64,000 nucleotides of DNA from Novosphingobium mangrovisedimenti (GCF_025153475.1 NZ_JANZXA010000003.1:124001-188000); one strand, 5' to 3'; positions 24,217 through 33,623 are shown, numbered from the stretch's first letter. Program-made: numbers and translations. Notes: generated from the letters alone by a model not told the origin.

Positions 24217-25611
24217 ATGAGCGTCGGCCATGGCTTCGATCCGTCGATCCTGCGCGAATACGACATTCGCGGCGTGGTCGGCCAGACGCTGGGGCCGAAA
24301 GACGCCTATGCGCTTGGCCGCACCTTCGCGACGGTTCTGCGCCGTGGGGGCGGCAGCAGGATAGCGGTCGGCTACGATGGCAGGCTCAGTTCGCCGGTGC
24401 TGGAGGAGGCACTGGTTGAAGGGCTTCTCGCCAGCGGGATTGACGTCGCGCGGATCGGGCTGGGGCCGACGCCGATGCTCAACTTCGCCGAGGCTTCCGC
24501 GCAGGACGTGGATGGCGGAATCCAGGTCACCGGCAGCCACAATCCGCGCGACCACAACGGATTCAAGATGGTGGTCGGCGGTCGTCCGTTCTTCGGGGCA
24601 GACATCCAGCGGCTCGGGGCCATGGCGGCCGTGGGCGACTGGGAGGAAGGAAGTGGCCGGTGCGAGAGCCGCGCGGTGTTCTCCGCCTATGTCGACAGGC
24701 TGGTCGAGGGGCTTGCAGGAATCGCGGACGGGGATCTTGCCGGGCTCCGGATCGGCTGGGATGCCGGGAACGGCGCCGGCGGCCCCGCGGTCGAACTGCT
24801 GACATCGAAGCTGCCCGGCGAACACCATCTGCTTTTCACCGAAGTGGACGGGTGCTTCCCCCATCATCACCCGGACCCGACGATCGAGGCTAATCTGGCC
24901 GATCTCAAGGCACTCGTCGCGCGCGATAAGCTCGATTTCGGCGTGGCCTTCGATGGCGATGCGGACCGGATCGGCGCGGTCGACGGTACCGGGCGGGTGA
25001 TCTGGGGCGACCAGTTGCTGTCGATCTTCGCCGAGGACCTGCTGCTGCGCCATCCCGGCGCCACGGTCGTTGCCGACGTCAAGGCATCGCGCACGCTGTT
25101 CGACGGGATAGCCCGGCTCGGCGGCTACCCTGTCATGTGGAAATCGGGGCATTCGCTCATCAAGTCGAAGATGCAGGAAACCGGCGCGGCGCTTGGCGGC
25201 GAGATGAGCGGCCACGTGTTTTTCGCCGACGACTATTTCGGCTTCGACGATGGCCTTTACGCCGCGGTGCGGCTGATGGCGGCTACCGTGCGGCTGGGCA
25301 GATCGCTGACCGAAATGCGCAGCGCCATGCCCGCCATGTTCGACACGCCGGAACTGCGCTTCCCGGTGGACCCGGCCCGCAAGTTCGCGGCGGTCGAAGA
25401 GGTGCGCATGCGGCTGACCGAAACCGATGCGCGGGTGGTCGATGTCGATGGCGTGCGCGTCACCGACGACGATGGCTGGTGGCTCCTGAGGGCCTCTAAC
25501 ACGCAGGACGTGCTCACGGCCCGCGCCGAAAGCGATACGGCCGAAGGGCTGGAACGGCTGGTCGGTCGTATCGACGCGCAGCTGGCGCTCTCGGGCCTCG
25601 CGCGCGCCTAG
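24217..25611 (+). CDS. Phosphomannomutase/phosphoglucomutase
   Basis: 464-residue alpha-D-phosphohexomutase. The catalytic serine loop is TGSHNP with Ser107, the metal-binding loop DGDADR is at 246-251, and the sugar-binding loop is GGEMSGH. The C-terminal phosphate-binding domain has RASNTQDVLTARAES. It interconverts mannose-6-P and mannose-1-P (and possibly glucose phosphates) for surface polysaccharide and GDP-mannose synthesis. It is the third gene of the mipZ run, with a 7-bp gap. A manB/pgm/algC name would be a guess. Confidence 0.93.
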   Translation: MSVGHGFDPSILREYDIRGVVGQTLGPKDAYALGRTFATVLRRGGGSRIAVGYDGRLSSPVLEEALVEGLLASGIDVARIGLGPTPMLNFAEASAQDVDGGIQVTGSHNPRDHNGFKMVVGGRPFFGADIQRLGAMAAVGDWEEGSGRCESRAVFSAYVDRLVEGLAGIADGDLAGLRIGWDAGNGAGGPAVELLTSKLPGEHHLLFTEVDGCFPHHHPDPTIEANLADLKALVARDKLDFGVAFDGDADRIGAVDGTGRVIWGDQLLSIFAEDLLLRHPGATVVADVKASRTLFDGIARLGGYPVMWKSGHSLIKSKMQETGAALGGEMSGHVFFADDYFGFDDGLYAAVRLMAATVRLGRSLTEMRSAMPAMFDTPELRFPVDPARKFAAVEEVRMRLTETDARVVDVDGVRVTDDDGWWLLRASNTQDVLTARAESDTAEGLERLVGRIDAQLALSGLARA

Positions 25612-25613
25612 TT

Positions 25614-26888
25614 TCAGAACGCCATCACCAGGGCGCCGGCGGTCACGACGGCGGCGCTGGCTGCAAGGGGGAGGGCGCCGTGCTTGCCCTTGCTCCAGCC
25701 GCCCACGCTGGCTGAAACGAAAGCCTTGAACAGCGTGTTGAGCGTGACCGAGACGGCCAGCACGATCGCCGCGGTGACCTGGTGCAGCGTACCGGCGGGC
25801 AGGTTGCCCATGGTGATGATCGTCGAATCGACATCGACCGTGCCGGAGACCGCAAGCACCAGCGCCAGTTCCTTGTCGCCGAACTGTTCGAGCACCCACC
25901 GCGCGGCGACGGTGAGCGCCATCACGAGGCCGGTGAGCAGGAAGGCGGGGCCGAGGTCGAAGGGGTTGCGCATCGGCATGTCGCCCTGCGGTTCGGAAGG
26001 TGGGCCATCGGGCACCTTGCGCAGGTACCAGGCGGTCAGCGCCAGGCTGACCAGGAACCCGGGCACGATCAGGCGCACGAGCGGGCCGAGCGTGAAGGGG
26101 GCAAGGGCCGCTGCCAGCACGATGACACGCAGGTACATGACGACCGAGGCCGCAGAGATCCCGGCGGCAAGGATTGCCGTGCTTTCGGTCCCCTGCTTCA
26201 TCCGGGTGGCCAGCGAGGCCGTGACTGCCGTCGAGGAAACCAGCGAACCGGCCGCCGCCGTCGCGATCACCGCGCGTGTCGGCCCGAGCAGCCGTGCCGC
26301 GAAGTAGCCGACGAAGGAAAAGCCCGAGACGAGCACCACCACCATCCACAGCTTGCGCGGGTTCCACGCTTCGTAGGGGCCATAGGGGTGGTCGGGCAGC
26401 AGCGGCAGGATGACGAGCGCTATCAGGGCGAAGCGCGCGATCGAGAGCATTTCCTGTTCGCTGAGATGGCGCACCCAGCGGTGAAGCTGCGCGCGCATAG
26501 CCAGCAGCAGCACCATGACGACGGCCACTGCCGTGCCGGTCAGGCGTTCCCCGCTGCCGACCAGAAAGCCGGCGGCCAGAGTCAGCAGCGCGACCATGCC
26601 CGAAGTGCCGTCGATTCGCCCGCTGGTCCGGGAGGTCCGTTCGTATCCCAGCAGGACCAGCACCATGGTCGCGGCCAGAAGGCTTGTCGCCGGGCCGCGC
26701 GCGTCGCTGTAGAGCACGCCGGCGATGCCGCCCGCGAGGCCCATCAGCGCGAAAGTGCGGATGCCGGCGAAGCGGGAGCCCGCGGCCTGCTCGCGCAGCG
26801 CCCAGCCGCGCTGCAACCCCACCAGAAGCCCCAGAGCCAGGCCCATGGCGATGTTGATCAGGTGAGCATATCCGGCAAGCGCGTTCAT
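25614..26888 (-). CDS. MgtC/SapB and DUF4010 family membrane protein
   Basis: 424 residues and mostly transmembrane. The N-terminal third has the MgtC/SapB pattern ALGLLVGLQRGWALREQAAGSRFAGIRTFALMGLAGG; the rest is a DUF4010 region ending SGTVDVDSTIITMGNLPAGTLHQVTAAIVLAVSVTLNTLFKAF. About a dozen helices are visible. Function is unproven; relatives of MgtC affect magnesium limitation and ATP synthase. It is convergent with the mutase gene, the stops being only 2 bp apart, and no terminator is visible between them. Confidence 0.85.
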   Translation of the reverse strand: MNALAGYAHLINIAMGLALGLLVGLQRGWALREQAAGSRFAGIRTFALMGLAGGIAGVLYSDARGPATSLLAATMVLVLLGYERTSRTSGRIDGTSGMVALLTLAAGFLVGSGERLTGTAVAVVMVLLLAMRAQLHRWVRHLSEQEMLSIARFALIALVILPLLPDHPYGPYEAWNPRKLWMVVVLVSGFSFVGYFAARLLGPTRAVIATAAAGSLVSSTAVTASLATRMKQGTESTAILAAGISAASVVMYLRVIVLAAALAPFTLGPLVRLIVPGFLVSLALTAWYLRKVPDGPPSEPQGDMPMRNPFDLGPAFLLTGLVMALTVAARWVLEQFGDKELALVLAVSGTVDVDSTIITMGNLPAGTLHQVTAAIVLAVSVTLNTLFKAFVSASVGGWSKGKHGALPLAASAAVVTAGALVMAF

Positions 26889-27055
26889 CGGGCCCTTCGC
26901 AATGTTTGCGTTTCGCGCTCTTCGGACATGGCGGGTGACACTGCAAGGTCCGACAGCAGTGTGGCGGTGCGCGCGACCGGACTTTTCCCGCGCGCGATGC
27001 TATGCTCCGCCGCACCCATGGTCTTGTTCTCCTCTTTCTCCATCAGGTCCTGCCG

Positions 27056-29533
27056 ATGACGGATCGGGGCGGTGTTCCCCCAGAGATCGCCGCGTGGTTC
27101 GACGCGCGCGGATGGCGCGTGCGGCGCCATCAGGCGGAGATGCTCGCGGCGGCCGATGCGGGACGCCACGCGCTGCTTGTGGCCGATACCGGCGCGGGCA
27201 AAACGCTGGCGGGGTTCCTGCCCACGCTGGCGGCGTTCTGTGCGTCGCGGTTGGCAGGGGGCGGGCCGCCCGAGGGGCTGCACACGCTCTATGTCTCTCC
27301 GCTCAAGGCGCTTGCGCATGACGTGCAGCGCAACCTGATTGCTCCGATTGAGGACATCGGTCTGCCGATCCGCGTCGAGACGCGAAGCGGCGATACGCCC
27401 TCGGATCGCAAGGCCCGCCAGCGCGCGCGGCCGCCGCACGTGTTGCTCACGACGCCCGAATCGCTCTCCTTGCTGCTGAGCTATCCCGAAGCGCCGGATC
27501 TGTTCGCCGGTCTGCAACGGGTCGTCATCGACGAGGTTCATGCCTTCGCCACCGGCAAGCGCGGAGACTTGCTGGCATTGTCGCTGGCGCGCCTGCAGGC
27601 GCTCAGTCCCGGCCTCCGGCGCGCCGCTCTGTCGGCCACGCTGGCCGATCCCGATGCCTATCGGGGCTGGCTCGCACCATGGGGAGAGATCGACACGGTC
27701 GCGCTTGTCGAGGGTGAGCCCGGCGCCGATCCGCAAGTCGACATCCTGCTGCCCGTAGAGGAGCGCATTCCCTGGAGCGGCCATGCGGCGACATGGGCGA
27801 TCCCGCAACTGATCGAGCAGATCAGGGCGCACCGCACCACACTCGTCTTCACCAACACGCGCTTTCTGGCCGAATATATCTTCCAGGAGCTGTGGGATGC
27901 CAACGACGACAATCTGCCGATCGGCATTCACCACGGTTCGCTCTCGAAAGAGGCGCGCCGCAAGGTGGAAGGCGCGATGGCGCGGGGAGAGCTGCGCGCG
28001 CTGGTCTGCACCGCCAGTCTCGATCTCGGCATCGACTGGGGCGACATCGATCTTGTCGTGCAGATGGGGGCGCCCAAGGGTTCCTCGCGCCTGTTGCAGC
28101 GTATCGGGCGCGCCAACCACCGGCTGGATCAGCCCAGCGAGGCCTTGCTGGTGCCGGGCAACCGTTTCGAATTCCTGGAAGCCTTCGCGGCTCGGCAGGC
28201 AGTGCGCGAGGGGCAGCGCGACGGCGAGGCATTCCGTCCCGGCGGGCTCGACGTGCTGGCCCAGCACGTCATGGCCGTCGCCTGCGCCGGGCCGTTCCGC
28301 GAGAGCGTGCTTCTCGCGCAGATCCGGTCTTCGTTTGCCTATGCCTGGGTGGACGAGGCGATCTTCGCGCGCGTGCTCGATTTCGTCGCCACCGGCGGGT
28401 ACGCGCTGCGGTCCTATGACCGGTTCCGCCGGATCGTGCGCGAAAGGGATGGCGGGGCGGACGACGTCTGGCGGCTGACCCACCCCGAACATGCGGCGCG
28501 CCATAGGATGAATGCGGGGATCATCGTCGATGCCGAAATGCTCGACGTGCGCTTCCGCAACGGCCGTTCGCTCGGCAAGGTCGAGGAGGGGTTCGGGGCC
28601 AGCCTGCAGCCTGGCGATACCTTCCGCTTTGCCGGGATGGATCTTGAGGTCGAATCGCTCAAGGATCTCGAACTGGTCGTGCGGGCGGCCAGGCGCTCGG
28701 CGACGATTCCCAGCTACATGGGGCAGCGCATGCCGATCTCGACGCACCTTGCCGATCGCGTTCGCGCCATGCTTTCCGACCGCGCCGGCTGGGCGCGTTT
28801 CCCCGACGACGTTCGCGAGTGGCTGGAGGTGCAGGACTGGCGCTCGCACCTGCCGGCGCCGGGACGGTTGCTGGTTGAGAGCTTCCCGCACGAGAAGCTC
28901 GCCTATACGAGCTACTTCACCTTCGAGGGATGGAACGCGAACCAGTCGCTGGGCATGCTGATCACCCGGCGCATGGAAGACCGCGGACTGGGGCCGCTCG
29001 GCTTCGTCGCCACCGACTATACGCTGGTGGTCTGGGGGCTGAAGCCGGTCGAGGACCCGGCCGCGCTGCTTTCACCCGATATCCTGACGCATGAATTCGT
29101 CGACTGGGTGCAGCAAAGCTATCTGCTGCGCCGGGCCTTTCGCGAGGTGGCGGTGATTTCCGGCCTCGTCGAGCGCCAGCATCCCGGCAAGCGCAAGTCG
29201 GGCCGCCAGGTGACCTTCTCGACCGACCTGATCTACGACGTGCTGCGCAAGTACGAGCCTGATCATCTGCTGATACAGGCTGCCTGGGCGGACGCCCGCG
29301 CGCGCATGACCGACGTCGCGCGCGTCGCCGACGTGCTCGATCGGGCCGCGCGCGAGATCGATCATGTATGGCTGGACAGGATCAGCCCGCTTGCCGTTCC
29401 GGCCTTGTCGATGATCGGGCGGGAAAGCCTGCCGTCGGGCGCCGCGGACGACGAACTGCTGGTGGAAGCGGAAAGTCTCGCGGCCATGGCGATGCGGATC
29501 GATGCGCCGGAAGAGGAAGGAGAGGGGGACTGA
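27056..29533 (+). CDS. Lhr-type DEXH box DNA helicase (ligase-associated subfamily)
   Basis: 825 residues, the short core form of Lhr. The helicase motifs are visible: DTGAGKT (I), VSPLKALAHD (Ia), TTPESLSLLL, DEVHAF (II), SATL (III), NTRFLAEYIFQEL (IV), ASLDLGIDWGDIDLVVQ (V) and QRIGRANHR (VI). The winged-helix and Lhr C-terminal domains follow. The subfamily acts in DNA repair and often sits with an ATP-dependent ligase, an exonuclease and a PdeM phosphoesterase; none of these is adjacent. The ATG at 27056 is taken because the longer N-terminus from 27002 is hydrophobic and off-pattern. Confidence 0.92.
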   Translation: MTDRGGVPPEIAAWFDARGWRVRRHQAEMLAAADAGRHALLVADTGAGKTLAGFLPTLAAFCASRLAGGGPPEGLHTLYVSPLKALAHDVQRNLIAPIEDIGLPIRVETRSGDTPSDRKARQRARPPHVLLTTPESLSLLLSYPEAPDLFAGLQRVVIDEVHAFATGKRGDLLALSLARLQALSPGLRRAALSATLADPDAYRGWLAPWGEIDTVALVEGEPGADPQVDILLPVEERIPWSGHAATWAIPQLIEQIRAHRTTLVFTNTRFLAEYIFQELWDANDDNLPIGIHHGSLSKEARRKVEGAMARGELRALVCTASLDLGIDWGDIDLVVQMGAPKGSSRLLQRIGRANHRLDQPSEALLVPGNRFEFLEAFAARQAVREGQRDGEAFRPGGLDVLAQHVMAVACAGPFRESVLLAQIRSSFAYAWVDEAIFARVLDFVATGGYALRSYDRFRRIVRERDGGADDVWRLTHPEHAARHRMNAGIIVDAEMLDVRFRNGRSLGKVEEGFGASLQPGDTFRFAGMDLEVESLKDLELVVRAARRSATIPSYMGQRMPISTHLADRVRAMLSDRAGWARFPDDVREWLEVQDWRSHLPAPGRLLVESFPHEKLAYTSYFTFEGWNANQSLGMLITRRMEDRGLGPLGFVATDYTLVVWGLKPVEDPAALLSPDILTHEFVDWVQQSYLLRRAFREVAVISGLVERQHPGKRKSGRQVTFSTDLIYDVLRKYEPDHLLIQAAWADARARMTDVARVADVLDRAAREIDHVWLDRISPLAVPALSMIGRESLPSGAADDELLVEAESLAAMAMRIDAPEEEGEGD

Positions 29534-29558
29534 TCCCGGACGGCGGCGCCCGGGATCA
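29531..29558 (+). terminator. Hairpin overlapping the helicase stop codon
   Basis: TGATCCCGG and CCGGGATCA form a stem with a GC-rich loop; the left arm begins with the helicase TGA. No T-run follows, so it may stabilise the mRNA end or assist the downstream terminator. Confidence 0.4.
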
Positions 29559-29626
29559 CGCGGGCCCTGTTTCCCGAAATTCCGGTGCCTCTCGGTTCCG
29601 ACGAGCCCATGTGGTTCTTCCGACAA

Positions 29627-29656
29627 CGAAAAAGGGGCGGATTTCTCCGCCCCTTT
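29627..29656 (-). terminator. Terminator of the tonB-exbB-exbD-exbD operon
   Basis: GGGGCGG-AGAAAT-CCGCCCC followed by TTTTT on the minus strand lies 36 bp after the last exbD stop. On the plus strand the stem is followed by only TTT, but it may also serve the convergent helicase gene. Confidence 0.85.
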
Positions 29657-29691
29657 GCTGGTTCCCTTACGGGACCCGATCGGTTTTCGGC

Positions 29692-30126
29692 TTACTTGCC
29701 GAATTCCGAGAACTGTTCGTTGCCGACGAAGCCGAACTTCGTGACCTTCGAAGCCTTGATCAGCTGCAGCACCTGTGCCGAGAGATCGTAGCTTGCGTTC
29801 GGCTCGGGCTGGAACTGCAGTTCCGGCTCGACTGCATAGCTCAGGGACTGCTGGAGCAGGTCCCTCAGCATCGGCCCGCCGATCGGCTGACCGTTCCAGA
29901 GGATCTGGTTGTCGACAGTGAGCACGATCTTGTTCTTGATCGGGTCGACCGGCGGAGGCGTGTCCGTCGGAGGAGTTGCCACCGGCAGGTCGATATCGAT
30001 CGAGTGGGTCGCAACCGGGATGGTGATGATGAACATGATGAGGAGAACGAGCATGACGTCGATAAGCGGCGTCGTGTTCATTTCCATCATCGGCGAGCCA
30101 TCATCCTTGCCGCCTGACATTGCCAT
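29692..30126 (-). CDS. ExbD/TolR family biopolymer transport protein (second copy)
   Basis: 144 residues with a cytoplasmic N-terminus, one transmembrane helix at about 20-40 (TTPLIDVMLVLLIMFIITIPV, the conserved Asp in LIDVMLVLL being the proton-coupled residue) and a periplasmic domain starting with a TPPPVDP linker. It would be part of the inner-membrane motor that energises TonB. It is last in the operon, 29 bp after the other exbD. Two ExbD genes in a row are common in sphingomonads by recollection. Confidence 0.92.
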   Translation of the reverse strand: MAMSGGKDDGSPMMEMNTTPLIDVMLVLLIMFIITIPVATHSIDIDLPVATPPTDTPPPVDPIKNKIVLTVDNQILWNGQPIGGPMLRDLLQQSLSYAVEPELQFQPEPNASYDLSAQVLQLIKASKVTKFGFVGNEQFSEFGK

Positions 30127-30155
30127 GGAAGTTTACTCCTGTTCCTGCCGTAACG

Positions 30156-30689
30156 TCACGCGTTCGGATCAACGGGGTTGGTGATGAAGCCAACCGTCGG
30201 ATAGCCCGAAATCTGGACGTTATAGATCGCACCGGCCACACAGCGCCAAGGCGCGTTGACGTCGCCACGGATGTGAACCTGCGGGATCAGTTCCGGGTTC
30301 TGCATCAGGGCTTCCGGGCCACCCGCGCGCTTGACGATCGCGTCGAGACGCTTGAACGCCATCTTGCGCAGTTCTTCCGAAGTGACTGGCGTGATGTTGT
30401 TGAAGTAGATGCGGCAGTCGCCGCCGCGTGATGCCCCCGTGTAGCCGGGTTCGCCGGCACTGCGTCCAGCTTCGTCGGTGGTCGAGACGGTGAGGAGAAG
30501 GTTTTCGACCTTGTCCTTCGATTCGATGGCCTCGATAACCGGAATGCGCAGCTTTTCGATCGTCTGGATCGCGACAGGGACTGCGATGAGGAAGATGATC
30601 AGAAGCACCAGCATGACGTCGACGAGCGGCGTCGTGTTGATGTCGGACATCGGTGTGTCGTCACCGCCTCCGCCCGTGGATATCGCCAT
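30156..30689 (-). CDS. ExbD/TolR family biopolymer transport protein (first copy)
   Basis: 177 residues. INTTPLVDVMLVLLIIFLIAVPVAIQTIEKLRIPVIEA gives the single transmembrane helix with the conserved Asp. The periplasmic part is longer than in the other copy and has GCDRIYFN-like and MAFKRLDAIVKRAGGPEALMQNPELIPQVHIRGDVNAPW strands. It may form a heteromeric ExbD with the second copy within the ExbB-ExbD-TonB motor. Confidence 0.92.
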   Translation of the reverse strand: MAISTGGGGDDTPMSDINTTPLVDVMLVLLIIFLIAVPVAIQTIEKLRIPVIEAIESKDKVENLLLTVSTTDEAGRSAGEPGYTGASRGGDCRIYFNNITPVTSEELRKMAFKRLDAIVKRAGGPEALMQNPELIPQVHIRGDVNAPWRCVAGAIYNVQISGYPTVGFITNPVDPNA

Positions 30690-30812
30690 AGTCTTATCCT
30701 AATCCTTGCATTGCCTTGGGGTGGGACGGCGGCTTGCGCATGCGTCGTGCCGCCGCCCGAAACCCATGCGGGGGACGGATCCGGAAGCCCGGCTCCGTCT
30801 TGCCCGCGCTCC

Positions 30813-31577
30813 TTACGACTTGGCCGGAGCGGCAGCCGGCTTGGCGGGAGCGGTCGGCTTGGCCGGAGCAGCGGCGGGCTTGACGGCGCCGCCCGAAGCG
30901 ATGTTGGCCAGCACGTCGGTCGAGAAGCCGGTCAGCATTTCGCCGATGCGCTTGTTGCGCGACTGCAGGTAGTTGTAGGCAAGCACGGCCGGAACGGCGA
31001 CGAGCAGGCCGAGCGCGGTCATGATCAGAGCTTCACCGACCGGGCCGGCGACCTTGTCGATCGAGGCCGAACCGGCAACGCCGATGGCGATCAGGGCGCG
31101 GTAGATGCCGACGACGGTACCGAACAGACCGACGAACGGAGCGGTCGCGCCGACGGTGGCGAGGAAGGGCAGGCCACCAGCGAGACGGGCGTTGATGGTC
31201 GCTTCCGAGCGAGCCAGCGAGCCGTGCAGCCAGTCGTGCGATTCGGTGGGATCCTTCAGCTTGCCGGCTTCTTCTTCAGCCTGCAGGCCGTCTTCGGCGA
31301 TCTGGCGCCATGCGCTGTTCTTCTCGAGCTTGGCGGTGCCTTCCTTCAGGGTCGGGGCCTTCCAGAAGCTGGCGCGCATGTCGCGGTACTGGCGCATGAT
31401 CTTCGACTGTTCGAACCACTTGGTGAACAGAATGTAGAACGAGCCGAACGACATGGTGCCGAGGATCACGACGGTGGCGTAGGCAATGAAGCCGCCCTGT
31501 TCCAGAGCTTCGGCAAAACCGAATTTGTTCTGCGGCGCGGCTTCGCCGGCGGCGGCAAGGATATCAACGATAAGCAT
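30813..31577 (-). CDS. exbB: MotA/TolQ/ExbB proton channel family protein
   Basis: 254 residues. An N-terminal helix (AYATVVILGTMSFGSFYILFTKWF) is followed by a cytoplasmic loop, then two paired helices LPFLATVGATAPFVGLFGTVVGIYRAL and GPVGEALIMTALGLLVAVPAVLAYNYL, the MotA/TolQ/ExbB signature. The C-terminus is an Ala/Pro/Lys-rich tail (PAAAPAKPTAPAK) that is longer than usual. It conducts protons with ExbD to power TonB-dependent outer-membrane uptake. It lies between tonB and the exbD genes. Confidence 0.93.
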   Translation of the reverse strand: MLIVDILAAAGEAAPQNKFGFAEALEQGGFIAYATVVILGTMSFGSFYILFTKWFEQSKIMRQYRDMRASFWKAPTLKEGTAKLEKNSAWRQIAEDGLQAEEEAGKLKDPTESHDWLHGSLARSEATINARLAGGLPFLATVGATAPFVGLFGTVVGIYRALIAIGVAGSASIDKVAGPVGEALIMTALGLLVAVPAVLAYNYLQSRNKRIGEMLTGFSTDVLANIASGGAVKPAAAPAKPTAPAKPAAAPAKS

Positions 31578-31645
31578 GCGATTTACCTCTCAAGAAGAAT
31601 GCAGGATGGTGGCCGGGTCACGCAGGTCCGGCCGAGGCCGTCGGT

Positions 31646-32299
31646 TTAGTTAAGTCGGTACACGATCGCGGTCGCGTAGCTCCCGGAAGTCGGGTTGCCC
31701 GCTGCGTCCAGAGCCGGGTCGAAACGGGCGTAACGGGTCATGCCGTCACATGCCGCCTCGTCCAGGTCGGGACTGCCGCTCGAACTGGTGACGGAGCAAG
31801 CCGCCACGCGGCCGTCCGCGCTGATCGTGACACGCACACCGACGCGGCCTTCGCGCCCTTCACGGGCAGCACGGGTCGGGTAGTTCGCCTGAATGCGAGC
31901 GGCCCAGCGGTTCTGGCCCTTAGGTGCTGCGCTCCGTGCCTTGGAAGGCGCCGGCGGCGGCGGCGGCGGCGGAGCCGCGGTCGGGATCACAACCGGCGGC
32001 GGAGGCGGCGGGGTGATCACAGTCTGCACCGGCGGCGGGGCCGGGGCAATGTTGATAGGCGGCGGCGGCGCCACGATCGGCGGCGGCGGCGCTTCTTCCT
32101 TGGGAGGCGGCGGCGGAGGCTCTTCCTCCTTCGGTTTCTCTTCCTTGATGTCCACCGTCGTCACCTTGCTGATGACCTTCTTCGCCGCCTCATAGGCAAG
32201 GCCCGTGACGAGCGCATAACCGGCGAAGACGTGGATCAGCGCGACAATGACGAGCGCGGTAATCTTGTTACCGCTCATTTGCTGGTCAGCGTAAGCCAT
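31646..32299 (-). CDS. tonB: Energy transducer TonB
   Basis: 217 residues: one N-terminal transmembrane helix (about 12-34), a charged VDIKEEKPKEEEPP stretch, a proline-rich spacer across the periplasm (roughly 55-125), and the C-terminal TonB domain with YPTRAAREGREGRVGVRVTISADGRV and SSGSPDLDEAACDGMTRYARFDPA. It transmits ExbB-ExbD energy to TonB-dependent receptors, which sphingomonads hold in large numbers. It is the first gene of the four-gene operon. No Fur-box sequence was seen in the upstream 300 bp. Confidence 0.94.
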   Translation of the reverse strand: MAYADQQMSGNKITALVIVALIHVFAGYALVTGLAYEAAKKVISKVTTVDIKEEKPKEEEPPPPPPKEEAPPPPIVAPPPPINIAPAPPPVQTVITPPPPPPVVIPTAAPPPPPPPAPSKARSAAPKGQNRWAARIQANYPTRAAREGREGRVGVRVTISADGRVAACSVTSSSGSPDLDEAACDGMTRYARFDPALDAAGNPTSGSYATAIVYRLN

Positions 32300-32646
32300 T
32301 CAGACCCTTCACTCCATTACCATGCCCCGGACAAGTCCAAGGGCGCCCATGGCCTCCCCCTTGGCTGGAGGAGTCCATGACGAAACTCGAAATTACCCAC
32401 CCTGACGGCTGACAGTCCCCATATCCGTTGTCGATGACGGGCAAGCGGACCGTGGGGCATTTTTGTTTTTTTGCCCCGTTTCGCGAGTTTCCTTAGCGGT
32501 GATGCCCCCCCTGCGCAACGCCTTATCGGTCTTGCGGGGGTTAACGCACAATTCATGGCGCCTGGTGACAAGTACCATACGCACGATTTTGCGCCGGTTC
32601 CCTCCCGGTATAATAACCGCCGGCATTTCCACGGAGATTGTCCCTC
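32300..32646. other. 347-bp intergenic region between divergent tonB and a secreted-protein gene
   Basis: It should hold promoters for both directions. The only clear structure is GGGGCA and TGCCCC flanking a 12-nt loop made almost only of T (32454-32477 on the plus strand). No Fur box, riboswitch or open frame with support was recognised. Confidence 0.5.
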
Positions 32647-33492
32647 ATGCCTTCGAGATCGAAACACCTTTGGGCGCAATTGGCCGGGGCAATGCTTGCA
32701 TTTCATGCACTTCCTGCCCATGCGCAGGATGACGTCCAGACCGGGCCGGAACCCACTTATGCAGACATCGCAGACCTGGCCGATTCGGCCGGGGTGGTGG
32801 TGCTCGCGCAGGTCAGAAAAATGGTGCGCGTTGATGATGCGCGCGCGCCGGGGCTGCGGGCCGGATACGGCCGGTACTACGTGGAAGCGGATACCAGATC
32901 GCTGCTGACGGGCAGCGCGCCCATCGGCGAATCGGTTCGATATCTCGTCGATCTTCCGCTCGATTCGCGCGGCAAGGCGCCGAAACTCAAGAAGAAAGAC
33001 GTGTTCCTGTTTGCCCGGGCGGTTGCCGGGCGTCCCGGCGAACTGCAATTGGTGTCGCCGACCGCGCAGCGCCCCTGGAGCGCGGCGGGCGAGGCGCGCC
33101 TGCGCGGAATCCTCACGTCGCTCGTCGCGCCCGACGCGCCGGCCCGGGTCACCGGCGTGCGCGAGCTGTTCTACGTGCCGGGCAATCTGGCGGGGCAGGG
33201 CGAGACGCAGATCTTCCTGTCGACGAAGGACGGTTCGGCGGCCTCGATCACGGTCCGCCACCAGCCCGGACGTCCGCCTGCATGGGGCGTCTCGTTCTCG
33301 GAACTGGTTGCGGACCTGGGCAATCCGCCGGCGCGCGATACGCTCGAATGGTATCGCCTTGCCTGCTTCCTGCCGAACGCGCTGCCGTCCGGCGCCAACG
33401 TGTCTGACGGATATGCCGCCAGGAGACAGGCGGAAGCCGATTACCGCATGGTGCTGGGCGAACTGGGCGTGTGCGAGCACAACTTGTCGTGA
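32647..33492 (+). CDS. Secreted hypothetical protein
   Basis: 281 residues with a signal peptide ending ALPAHA before QDDV. The mature part has no domain I recognise: a GVVVLAQVRKMVRVDDARAPGLRAGYGRYYVEADTRSLLTG region with alternating hydrophobic pattern (beta-rich), KLKKKDVFLFARAV, and FYVPGNLAGQGETQIFLST. The ATG at 32647 is chosen with CGGAG about 10 nt upstream. It is followed by the hom gene on the same strand after 131 bp. A periplasmic location is likely. Confidence 0.75.
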   Translation: MPSRSKHLWAQLAGAMLAFHALPAHAQDDVQTGPEPTYADIADLADSAGVVVLAQVRKMVRVDDARAPGLRAGYGRYYVEADTRSLLTGSAPIGESVRYLVDLPLDSRGKAPKLKKKDVFLFARAVAGRPGELQLVSPTAQRPWSAAGEARLRGILTSLVAPDAPARVTGVRELFYVPGNLAGQGETQIFLSTKDGSAASITVRHQPGRPPAWGVSFSELVADLGNPPARDTLEWYRLACFLPNALPSGANVSDGYAARRQAEADYRMVLGELGVCEHNLS

Positions 33493-33604
33493 GGCCGTGT
33501 GGCCCGGCGGAGCCCGGGTTGCCCCGAATGGCCGGACCGCCCGAATGGCCAGGCTGTCCCGGACGGAAGGTGCTGGAAATTCCTCCGCGCCTGCCCTAGG
33601 GCGC

Positions 33605-33620
33605 GCTCCCGAAAGGGAGC
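33605..33620 (+). promoter_or_regulatory. RBS-sequestering hairpin upstream of hom
   Basis: GCTCCC-GAAA-GGGAGC forms a perfect stem with a GNRA tetraloop; its right arm is the GGGAG ribosome binding site, 4 nt before the ATG at 33624. If folded, it would block translation initiation. Confidence 0.6.
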
Positions 33621-33623
33621 ACC

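Noticed and set aside
24202..27015. Very long open frame on the minus strand (over 900 codons) across the phosphomannomutase and helicase start
   Set aside because: It lies antisense to the well-supported mutase and in a different frame of the MgtC/DUF4010 gene; the protein is Arg/Ala/Gly-rich without family motifs, as expected for a GC-rich shadow.
31893..32195. Glycine-rich plus-strand frame
   Set aside because: It is the antisense of the TonB proline-rich spacer; GGC/GGT repeats come from CCN proline codons.
32300..32646. Fur box upstream of tonB
   Set aside because: No GATAATGATAATCATTATC-like sequence or clear half sites were found.
33493..33623. Possible SAM-type riboswitch before hom
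   Set aside because: No SAM-I or SAM-II core motif is visible; only the short ribosome-site hairpin is supported.
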